From assembly GCA_038501625.1 (NCBI GenBank), contig JAZAYU010000087.1, forward strand, positions 1,604,001 through 1,668,000: a stretch of 64,000 bases of DNA, given 5' to 3'. The translations under genes were made by a program, and so were the position numbers. Positions 21,124 through 31,687 of this stretch are shown here, in pieces. Position 1 is the first letter of the stretch, and each line of letters starts with the position of its first letter. The stretch comes from Corbicula japonica. Taxonomy: Eukaryota > Mollusca > Bivalvia > Venerida > Cyrenidae. The notes below the pieces were generated by a model. That model ran no database searches, was not told the DNA's origin, and saw nothing but the letters and a program-made list of their open reading frames with translations.

Positions 21124-23380
21124 ATGGAATTCAGAAGTAATGTGATATTACGTGTAATTCTGTTGAGTTCTGCTATAGTTGCATCTGAAGACTATGTTTC
21201 AGAGCAATGCACTGAAGAGAACAACGCCACTTGGACATGTAATTATATCCCTAAAACAATACCAGATGGATTTACAAGCGTTCGAATTGTGGATTTTACG
21301 AAACCTGATAAAATCACAATAATCAACAACAACCTTTTCACCGATTTGAGTTGGAGCAAAGTTCTCTCTTTGGAGTTGACGGATGTGAGGCCTATTTATT
21401 CTCAAAGAGGTGATTGTCACTTCTACTCAAATAGCTTCAGTACACTGAAGAAGTTGCAAGAACTTAAACTACACATACTAGATGTTAATTTTACATCAGA
21501 TGACGTTTTTGGGGGTCTTCCTTTACTTCATACCTTGGATATGAGAGACTCCGTCCGTGTCACGTTCACAGAACTTATTGCGCAATTTAAAAACTCAACA
21601 CTCTTACCGCGCATGCGCAATCTTTTCATTTCAAGGTTAGAAACAGATGGTCAGAACGACAACACGCATTTAAACTATGGTTTCTTTAAATCATTAGCAC
21701 CTAGGAATATAACTGACATAGATTTAAGTGGAATAAAGGTTTCGTATTTAAATTTATCAGCAATCCTCGAAAATATGCCTTTTCTCCAGTATTTAAATCT
21801 GTCGCATTCATCAATGGGAAAATATGAAGTCGACGAAGAAACAGTTCTGCATCATCGCCGACCATTTAAGGTCTTTGATATTAGCAACGCCGATTTCCCG
21901 CGGGATAGGTTCACGTTTTTACCCGGTCAGATTACATTCAGCAACAACATGGGTAAACTATCGCTTCAAACCAACAACTCTTTTGAAATCGGTTTTTTCT
22001 CAGAAACTTTAAATGTCAGTGGATTCGTGCCTCAGACCACAACCTTATGGTTTCGAAATATTACGTTTGAAGTGGACATACCGCCAAACACACAAACTAA
22101 ACACATAGTTCTAAGACATAACGGACTCATATACATGGATATCGTATGTAAGTGCGAACAATATTTCTTTTACCTACCTAGACGTGTCACATAATGATAT
22201 GGAAATGTTGCATCCGAGCATTCTGTCATGCTTTCCGAACCTCGAAACGGTCGATCTTTCCCATAATGCTCTTTACAAAATGGCGTCTGACAATTTTGAA
22301 TTGTTCACAAATCTCTTTAAGAAACTCAAATTGCTGCTTGTTGTCGATCTATCTAACAACGATATTAGTTTTCTTCCTGTTGAACTGTTTACAAAGAATG
22401 AAAACCTTGAGTACATTTATCTCGCTGACAACAGGCTCGATCAGATCCACTTCCGCTTGGAACATTTACATCGACTAAAATTTCTTGATCTTCGAAACAA
22501 TAACATACGTTACTTGGACGAACGTTCATTTTATATCTTAAACGGAATTCAAACCTCTTGTCTTGTAGAGAAACTTAAGCCCTCTGTGGTACTTGATTCA
22601 AATGAATTTGAATGTTCCTCTTGTGAAAGTAAAGGATTCATAAAATGGACAATTGAAGCCACGAATGTCGAAATCCTTCCTAAAAAGCTGAAGTGTACTA
22701 ATGAAAACGGACAGATTGTGAGCATCGAATATTCCGTGCTGAACGATGTGCAATGGATCTGCGATAGAACAAAGGTAATATTTACAACAAGTTTAACATC
22801 AAGTGTGGTTATGATTTTTCTTGTAACGCTGATTGCACTCATTGTAAAACGCAGAAAAAGTATAAAAAGACGTCAGAAAAGAGTTGTCGTTCTTGATAAG
22901 CTTGATGAAGGCGAGGGACAATACGAGTTCGCAGTGTTTCTTTCATACAGTAGTAGAGATGACGATTTTGTTTCAGAACACATTCTTAACCAGCTAAAGG
23001 CAAACCTTCAGCTTGTTACTGGAATCGAAAGAAACCTTGTCTGCAGTGGTGATATAAATTTGCGACCTGGTTTTTCAGTCCATGATGAAACAGCAAGATG
23101 TTATGAGCGAGTGTCTGTCGTGCTCGTATTAGTATCGGACAATTTCTTTCAAAGTGTCTACTGTCAGAATGAATTTGATCAAGCATTTGTTCAGAGAAAA
23201 CCTGTTATACTTATGTTAAAAGATCACGTGGACGAAACTCTCATGTCGCCTAGTATGCTGGCATTGTACCGGCGCAACGTAAGAATTCTTTTAAGTGAAG
23301 AACATGGACAGTACCAAATCAATCCTTCGTGGGAGGATATATGCAACGCAATTCTGGATAAAATTGAAGTTACTGCATAA
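21124..23380 (+). pseudogene. TLR type A (A2), frameshifted by an 8-bp deletion
   Basis: Over 2257 bp it matches the intact A4 receptor (56954-59218) except for about a dozen substitutions and one 8-bp deletion near 22163. There A4 reads AATATTCATTGAATTCTT and A2 reads AATATTTCTT. The deletion shifts the frame, giving a 356-aa product that stops at 22192-22194, in the middle of the LRR domain. A second open frame (22184-23380) holds the remaining LRRs, C-cap, TM and TIR, but starts at an internal ATG without a signal peptide. Everything else is intact, so the lesion is recent. A truncated secreted LRR protein is conceivable but not shown. A sequencing error is also possible. Confidence 0.9.
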
Positions 23381-23511
23381 ATCCAGTCCATTTTCTATCA
23401 AGGAGAACATTTTGACTATTAAGAATATTTCATAACAACGTTTCTGTCTTTACTAAACGTTACTTAAGAATATTTCATAACAATGTTTCTGTCGTTATCA
23501 ATAAGATCCTT

Positions 23512-23598
23512 GATAAGCTGAATAGATAGCGTAATTAGCATAGCACTGCTGGGTGCTGTCGCCGTAGGTGGTTCGCTCTCCAATAGGGGCAACATCAT
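23512..23598 (+). mobile_element. tRNA-like SINE head behind A2
   Basis: Diverged copy of the element at 4088-4185. The B-box-like GGTTCGCTCTCC remains and the A box is weak (TGATAAGCTGAATAG). Confidence 0.5.
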
Positions 23599-24038
23599 TT
23601 AAATAATCTAAAATCCGGTGTTTGGTGTGAACGGACGTGTTTTTGGTGCTCTATGAAAACTGGACTTTATTAACGTTTAATGTTGTAAAAAACTTATGAA
23701 AAGTGTATCATTGTGCGTAGAATTGGACGGACTAAACGGTAGTGATAAAATATTTTTGGAGGTTTATGCAGTAAAAGGTATATATAACTTTTTTTCTGGA
23801 AACAATACGGATAACAAGAGCAAAATAAACACACTACCATATTAGTGATATATCAGTTACTGTCGCTCACGGGGCAGTTAACGAGTTGATCATCACAAAA
23901 GCCTGTAAAGCGCTATTGTTATTGAACGCTGATCGCCGTTGATGAATACGATATACGATGTATGAACTTATAACAGTACATCCATAAATATGTTTTGAGC
24001 TTAGATGGTAGAAAATGTGCTGAGTTATTACAGAAAAC

Positions 24039-25832
24039 ATGAATAGTTATCGTTCTCCGAATGGTCCCAAGCATTTTAATAGTCCAACGGAGCGATGCAG
24101 TCCGATAGCTACCAATAATGAGAACACTTACCAAACACTGCAACCGGCATACGGATTACGGCCTACGACAGGTGGTTATGAATATAATAGTGATCTATAT
24201 ACGGCTTACAAAACATACCACAGTCCAGAACAAACGTATATAAAACAGATGTATGCAGACATAAATAGCCCAGATATTACACAAATATCCCCGGGATTCA
24301 CTTCACAGATATCTGGGACACAATTCAGCTGTGTTCTAGACAGAGACTTAATTAATCTTCCTAGAGATTTGTATGTAAGCAAGCTATTAAGGCTCACGCA
24401 TGAATCTGAAACTGATATATCCTCATACAGAGAACTGCTTCTCCGTAGAGCACGAACGATAGAAGGTTGTCCGACCGGCAAGATGGTAACCCGAAGAGGA
24501 TCCAGAAAAAATCAATAATCATGAAACTGGCAAATGACTGTTATGTGCTTGATTCTTTTATTTAAGGCGAACGATGTGCTGAACTCGAGGGTCTATTCAG
24601 CAAAAGTAAAACACAGAAAGAAAATGAACCAATTATACCCAACACTGACAATACATCAAAAAGAAATAGCTCAACAGAATTCCAGATAGAACTAAGTAAA
24701 GTACTGAACATGATCGACCTGAATAAAAAGTACTCGGAGATGAAAGAAGAACAGTGTAAACTTTCAGATTAAGTGAAATCTCTCGAGTGTGAAACCAAAC
24801 GTCTTAGCAATGAAAATGTAGTACTCAATGAGAAAATAGACCTATACCAGCAAAAACTTCAGGAAACTGTGAGTAATATTATAGACCAAATGAATGCTAT
24901 AAACTCAAGAGTAACTCTCACGAATTCTTTCATAACACAGAGAAAGGAACGGAGCAGCTCCGGAGATGATCAAATCACTAAGACGGATGATAACCACGAT
25001 TTTACCAGAATAGAAGTGGTAACACATAACTAGCGAGAAATTAAGTCGGCTACAGACAGGAAAAATGACTGCAACCTTTCAGCGAACTCCAAACTAGAAA
25101 CCGACGCGAAGAAGAAAAACATCGACGCGCCTAACATTAATAAACAGAACGCATTGAACGACGTGCCTACATACGCAGACGTAGTGAAATGCCGACATAC
25201 GAAATCAGAGACACATACACTTAATCCAGAAAATGAGAAAGGGTCGTTGATGGTCCAAGACCCTGTAACAAAACGGTGGTCAAGGGCACAGAAACCTTGC
25301 AGGAATACTCAAACTGAACAGATAAATTCATCTATTCAGAAAGAAACACTCATCCCTAAACATGACGGGAAACAAAATTGAAACGGTTATTACAAGCGAT
25401 AGAGGAACACGACAGAACGGAAACAGTAATGGACTGGGTACTGACAAACAGCTCAACAAACAATGGCGAAAGTTAACTTCGTGGTCGGAATCAGCCAAAA
25501 TATTTAAAGGTAAATACACCGGAAGAGTCAAAAGATACTTTATTGATGGCACACACCGCGAATCAACGGAATATGGACTTAAAGAGTATTTACCAGACCG
25601 AGGAGTTAACCCGATAGAACTATCCCTTTTTGAAAGCAGACGAGGTAACATTTGTGCAAAAGTGACGATCCCTTACTTCGAAGACTATATCATTGAGGAC
25701 GTACATTTCTGGCCTCGGTTTATGAGATGCAGCAAATGGATTTCCAAGAATAAATCGAATCATAGGCGAAATCACTCGTACGAGCAGTCGTTTAATTTTG
25801 ATGAAAATTGCGACAACGTTGACGTAGAATAA
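24039..25832 (+). pseudogene. LINE ORF1 (gag-like), interrupted
   Basis: The first frame (24039-24518) is a 159-aa polar, Tyr/Ser-rich segment that I cannot assign. A coiled-coil-like stretch follows (KRLSNENVVLNEKIDLYQQK, about 24790-24850), interrupted by TAA at 24770-24772. Next comes a linker with PTYADVVK. The C-terminal block (25362-25832) reads YFIDG, then YLPDRGVNPIELSLFESRR, then FWPRFMRC. This resembles the RRM-like nucleic-acid-binding end of ORF1 proteins in mollusc and cnidarian LINEs. Stops at 24516, 24770 and 25031 and frame changes show that it is dead. The same lesions occur in the copy at 59877. ORF1 proteins normally bind LINE RNA as a chaperone. Confidence 0.75.
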
Positions 25833-25837
25833 CAAAA

Positions 25838-28800
25838 ATGTGTAGCAATACAAACAGAAATCTTAAACAGTATACTAGAGAAAGCATTAGACTTGTCACA
25901 TGGAACCTAAGGGGTGTTATGTCGTCGGCAGCGTCACTCAGCTGTTTATTGGATGAACACGATATTGATATAGCATTTGTTACGGAGCACAAATTATTTG
26001 AATATTCAAAAAACTTCTTTGACTCCATAAATAAGAATTATAACCATTCCACTAGCTGTGATAGCAATTTTTGACATGTTTTCAGGGTTAAGATGTGGTA
26101 AAGGTGGGGTTTCCATATTATATAAAAATGAGCTAGAATTTTCTATAAGGAAAATGATAGAGATAGAAAATGACAGAATAATAGGCATCGAAATCAACTG
26201 TAAACATGAACTAAAATATTTGCTTTCTGTATATATATGCTTCCTCGAATTACCCAAACGAAAAATACACGGATAGCCTGAATACATTAGAAGCTATTTG
26301 TAGATCATATTCCGATACAGGCATTGTTATCTCCCTTGGTGACATGAATGCTGAAGCTAACTATTCTCGCAGTGAAAACCATACAAAATCTTTCCGTGAT
26401 AAGTCAGTCACGAGATTTCTTGAGGAAAACGAAATGATGTCTATTGTTCAGTCATCAGATTGTATTGGGCCAAACTATACTTTCGGTGTAACAGAAAAAT
26501 GTTTAGATCATATTGTGATATATATTCTAGATCAAGAATTTGTTCAAAAAACAGAAATTCTGCAAGATGATTTGTTTAACGTATCAGACCATTTACCAGT
26601 ACTAGTTATTTTAAAAATCCCTCTAAACTTTATTAACATTACATCGTCCAATAAATGTTTTGCTTTGCATAAAGTAAATCTATCAAATATCGACAAATAC
26701 CAATCTAAACTAGCAGAATTATCGAAAAGCTCAAGTGAAGGTGACGTTGATAGGATGTACGATGACATAATTCCTGCAATCACATCCGCAGCGGAATTCT
26801 TACTACCGAAAAGCAAATACAACCAGCACGCGAAACCGTACTGGACCCGCGAAGTTAAAGAGGCACACACAAAACAGAGACATGCCCGTAGAGAGTGGAT
26901 AGCTCTCGGCAGACCGCGAGGCGCAAATAGCGAATCCTTTAAACACTACAAAATGCTTAAAAGCGAGTTTGGTTCTAATTCAAAAGAGAGAAATCGAAAT
27001 TATAGAAAATAAATTCATAACGCAGCTTACTGAAGCTGTCGAATGCGATAACAAATTATTTCGGGGTTTAGTTAAAATGAGAAAAGGGCGAAAATCACAC
27101 ACCTGCACCCAAATAGAAACGTTAAACGGACTATCACGTGATCCTATAAAAATTGCAGAGGAATTTCGAAACTTTTATAAAGAATTGTACTCGCCGTTGA
27201 AAGAGCCGCACTTTGACGAGGAATTTAAACTGCATATTGAAAACATTGTTACTTACATTAAATCTATAAACTGACAATTGCCTGATAACCCAGTAATACT
27301 GCCAAATCTTAGCGCGGACGTAATATTTAAGTACGTAAAATCTTTAAAAAACAATAAAGCACCATCTTTCGACAATATTTGTAACGAACATATTAAATAT
27401 GGTGGTTATGCCGTTATCGATTCACTCACATCCCTTTTTAACTGTATAATAAAACAAGGCAAATTACCACAAAAGTGTAAATTAGGAATGATTATTCCGG
27501 TTTACAAAGATAATGGGAAATCAAGAGCGGATCCAAAGAATTACAGGCCCATTACACTTTTACCATGCATTTATAAATTATTTGAAAAGCTTATCCATGA
27601 ATTATTAACAAACTGGGTAGACAAAAACTGTAAAGATTTTCCTAATCGGCAACAAAATGCATATCAAAAACATACAGGTGCTATTACAGCTTCGTTTAAC
27701 TTACAAGAAACTATATATTACAATATTGAATTACATAGCAGAGTTTATCTTTGCATGCTTGATACAAGACAAGCTTTCGATACCGTATGGCTTGATGGGG
27801 TCTTCCATAAACTTCACCAGTTAGGAATAACGGGTAAAATGTGGTCACTTTTAGTGGATGCCCATACAGATATGTCAAGTTGTATCTCGGCCAATGGAAT
27901 AAGATCATATTTTTTGAACTGCAACAGGGCATCCGACAGGGTGGGGTAATGTCCACCTGGATCTTTAAACTTTTCATAAACGATCTTTTAAACTCACTCG
28001 AGGAAAGTCAATGTGGAACTTGTATTTTAAACTTAGCGACAGGAAACACTACGCTCGCGGATGATATTGCGGTTATGGCTATCTCTCCGCAAAATCTGCA
28101 AACAAGGCTAAAAATTACTTATAGGTACACTCAAAAGTATAGATATGTAATTAATCCTACAAAAAGCCAGGTGCTACTTTTTGGCAAGCGCTCGCGATTG
28201 CAACCGACATTAACATTCAAACTGGGCTCTGAAAACATCGCCCAGACGAGACAAGCAAAACATCTTGGTATATTTTTAAATGATAAGCTTACAGATACCG
28301 ATAAAGTTGAAAATGCCACAAGGAAAGCGAAGTCATCTCTATTCTCTCTATTTTCTATAAAAATTAACTCAGACTATATCAATCCTATCACATCAGCTTC
28401 ACTTGTAAGTAGAATATGTATACCACAACTATTATATGGCTGTGGAGTAACTTTGGAGAAACTTAAAACAATTTGAATATGATAACTTGGATAAATTTCA
28501 AAGACTTACCGCCATAAAGATTCAAAAGTTCCATATGAGAACAAGAACAGATATGTGTTTAAACATGCTAGGATGAAAAAAACATAGTTTATGAAATCGA
28601 TTACCGGAAACATGTATTTTATGCAATTTATGTTATTTACCCAATAAAGTACTAACTTCGCATGTTTTTAATGCGCGCCTCTCAACTTATGTCTGCTCTG
28701 TTGTTAAACTGCAAAAAGGATTCATTCCAGATGTAATAAGAATTCTTGACAAATATAATCTTTCACATGTTTTAATTAACTATATTCAGACGGGTGTATT

Positions 28801-29087
28801 TCCGAACAAAAACGCTTGGAAATTAACATGCAGAAACTCAATAAGAAACTACGAAACCATTAAATGGTCAGAAAGATTAAATACAGATAATGATTTTGCT
28901 AGATTTAAATTTCTGCATACGAATATTGAGCATATTACCAAACAAAAGTTTTCTTTGTTCAAAATGTGGAATACTTTCATCTGACGCAATAAAGCACTGT
29001 GCTCTTGAATGTTCAGCGACAAAAGACAAAATGCTTTCATTTTTTCATAACATTTCTGTAACATTCGGACAATCGGTAACAATATAA
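25838..29087 (+). pseudogene. LINE ORF2: APE endonuclease, reverse transcriptase, Cys/His tail; interrupted
   Basis: It begins 6 nt after the ORF1 stop. The APE-type endonuclease shows RLVTWNLRG, FVTEHKL, SLGDMNAEAN and SDHLPVL, spread over three frames (25838-26700). The reverse transcriptase shows LGMIIPVYKD, NYRPITLLPC, motif A DTRQAFDTVW, motif B QGIRQGGVMS and motif C LADD (Leu replaces the usual Tyr of YADD), at about 27480-28100. The fingers/thumb part reads QAKHLGIFLND. The tail has CSKCGILSSDAIKHCALEC (about 28960). At least four frameshifts or stops are present, so it is inactive. No RNase H domain was recognised. Target-primed reverse transcription is the family's mechanism. Confidence 0.88.
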
Positions 29088-29692
29088 CTAAACAGTAATG
29101 ATAATGAAACAAAATTTCAAAAAAATGATAGATTGACGTATTTCAGCAATCACAAATCGCAATGTTCATAAACACTTCCTCAGAATCGCAATAAAATACA
29201 TAATATATGCTTTTCATGCATAAAAATAATTAATAACAGATTAATAACCAGTCAATTTTATACCAATCATCTCATATACGTGTAATACATGTATATAATA
29301 TTTTTACACTTCGTACAATAGTGTAAAATCCTCATTACATTAACAATTAAATTAAACATTGTTTATGTCGCCAGTTATTTTATGTTGTATCAACGTTCTT
29401 TTCCATGTGTTGCAAATATGTGTTGTATAATCCATTGTCATGTTTGTAATCAATCGTAATATAAGTGCATATCTTCTTTTTTAAATATGTGTTGTAAAAC
29501 TCATTTTCATTCTGCTGTTTTTCTGTTGTTGTATTTTCATAATTTAGCACCATTTGTGATATGCACGCATGTGTTTCATCTTAGTCATTTGTTATATGTA
29601 TGCATGTCTTCTTTCGAACATCTGTATTCATATGTATATGCTTTGTTAATCACTATGTGGAAAATAAAGAGAATATACATATACATACATTT

Positions 29693-30480
29693 CTCTCAGG
29701 AATGTTTGTTATTTGTGATGTATATGTGATTTTATGTTTCGGTGTTCAGAGAAAAAGAAAAAAACATCAAAAAGTTTTTCAATCTGCTCGGAAAAAAAGT
29801 CGATTTTTTTTCAGTCAAAATAGTAGAAATCGCTTGTGTCTGTGTGGTTTAGATGAAAAAGGCTCATGGGTGGCCACCGAACACGATAAATACCACAATA
29901 CTGCAGGTTTGATCGAGCCTGTCTATCAGCAGTCATGATAGTTCATAATCACTGTGCATGCAGCATGGCCCTGGGTTGATCGAAGTTCAATATTCATGCA
30001 ACTAAAGATTTCGTGCTCAATGGCTTTCAAAGGGCGATAACAGCACTGGTTGAATGTACGGGGCTACTTTTTACAGAAAAAGAAGCTAAACGTGAAATCA
30101 CATTTTGTAGTCCGAATTTATTTTAAAAACTTTTAGGCCGTGAATTCCACCGATGGAATGTACAAACGCCACGCGGAAAGTATACAGAAAAAGTCAAAAG
30201 TGAAATTACATTTTGTCCACAGAATTTATTTTCAAATCATTTGAAAACCACAAAAGGAAATATGAACACTCAAGCCACTTCAGCCAATTAGATGCTTGAG
30301 ATTTGAGACTGATCTCCAATCATAGTTTTATGATCTTGAGCCCTGTTGTCGGTACATCCTTGATCAAGTAACCCAGGCTTTAAGCATAAAAATACTTTCG
30401 GGTACGAGCGAACCAACGGTTATGTACTGTTGCAACAGGTGCAAGTAAACCATGATACTTGCATGACCTGCACATACGAT
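29693..30480 (+). repeat. Orphan A-type upstream block without an A gene
   Basis: From TCTCAGGAATGTTTG (about 29695) to about 30480 the sequence follows the A-type upstream region (compare 40109-40950 and 55777-56580), including a partial foldback MITE at 30268-30347. At about 30480 it switches directly into B-type upstream sequence (GGTAGACTTTTAGCGGTG), so the A coding part is missing. An open frame at 29600-29938 is not supported as a gene. Confidence 0.75.
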
Positions 30481-31687
30481 AATCAGGTAGACTTTTAGCG
30501 GTGTAACATAAAAACTGTTGACATGTGTGGAGGTTTAACAGTTTTTTTTTTGTTTTTTTTTTCATAATGAACGAAACAGTTTCTTAAAAAGAATCACATG
30601 TATTGATTCTAATTGGAATGAGCTTTTCAGGTATGTAATGTTTTAAAGATATATAAGGTTTTAAAAACTTTTTGAAGCCTTCAAACGTTGCGACAAAGAT
30701 TCTTATCGCTGGCATATAGACATAGAAGGAAAATTTTCCGCATTGATTTGAACAGTAACTGGGTTGTGCGCGAAGGGCGACCATCGTTTATATAGAAAAG
30801 CGCTCGATGCGCACAAATAGTTGGGCTAGTTACACTCCTGTCAGAAAAGTAAACTAAATGTCTGCAAAAATATAGTCGTGTCATGTTATACATGCTCAAA
30901 CTAGTCTTCTGTTTAGAAGGGGGAGGGGGGAATTTTTGGTAAATTTTCATATACAATTCCAAAGCACTTCCTATGGGAAAATATTTATACACATGTAAAT
31001 TATGAAAGCCTTTCTTGTAACTGTTTCATTCTGCATTTGTAAAGGTTTTGTCTGAAGCGTGGCACAAAGAACAAATAAAGGCCTATATTTTTTGTTAATA
31101 ACTGTATTTGTATGGTTTGGTGGTATTTCCTAATTACTGTATATCAAACCGAAACAGCTCGTTCACTTTAAACGATTTTAATAAACTCGGGTATGAACAC
31201 ATTTTCTCAGTTTGACTAGGGTATAGTGTAAAAACATCCTATCTTGTATAAGTTTCTTACAACCCTTAAGATTTAGGGAAGGAGTTTAGGCGGCTTAAAA
31301 CTTAGACAATACTAGTTTTTTTTATGCATGACTTGATTTCACCAAAGGTTTATCATGTTGGGAATAATCACTTTTGAAGCTTTTTCAATTTAAGCCTGTA
31401 AAGATATAATCATTTTCAGACCAAAAAACTGAGAATAAGGAAAATATGAAGTGTGTAAGTTGCCCGCTTCGATATAAAGCAATGAAGAGTTGTCTCGCTT
31501 TGATATTAACCAATAAGAATTGGTATATTTAGCGATCGTAGATACATTATATTATTGAATTGAATTGTTTGTGATCTCGACTGTGTTACACAATGGGATT
31601 TTTAAATAGTATTAAGCAAATACATATCAATACAAGTATACACATGTACAGCTAGTTGAACGGAAATCGAAAGTAGATATTTTGTTT
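30481..31687 (+). promoter_or_regulatory. B-type TLR upstream region (B2)
   Basis: It matches the B1 upstream region (11275-12560), including the doubled CGCTTTGATAT / CGCTTCGATAT motif, the CCAAT/ATTGG palindrome at 31510-31523 and ISRE-like GAAATCGAAA at 31663-31672. No coding gene is seen. Confidence 0.55.
31663..31672 (+). promoter_or_regulatory. ISRE-like GAAATCGAAA before B2
   Basis: It fits GAAANNGAAA and ends 15 bp before ATG 31688, at the same distance as in B1. Confidence 0.4.

Larger units (their letters stand above)
21124..28162 (+). repeat. Segmental duplication, left copy (A2 + LINE)
   Basis: About 7.0 kb nearly identical to 56954-64000: an offset of 35830 before the 8-bp indel and 35838 after it. 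About 20 substitutions are visible by eye. Similarity is clearly lower just upstream of the start codon. The right edge is unknown because the window cuts the other copy. Both copies carry the same LINE stop codons and frameshifts. Confidence 0.9.
23613..29690 (+). mobile_element. 6.1-kb non-LTR retrotransposon (LINE), decayed
   Basis: It starts where the A 3' flank stops matching the A1 and A3 flanks (about 23613). It ends with AATAAAGAG followed by an ATACAT-type tail at about 29690, where A-type upstream sequence begins. ORF1 (24039-25832) and ORF2 (25838-29087) are both interrupted. The two flanks are not contiguous in other units, so the insertion site was also rearranged. A near-identical copy starts at 59451. 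Confidence 0.85.

Noticed and set aside
24039..24518. 159-aa frame as a host gene next to A2
   Set aside because: It lies inside the LINE, immediately before the coiled coil and RRM-like ORF1 parts, and is duplicated with it, so it is best read as the ORF1 N-terminus.
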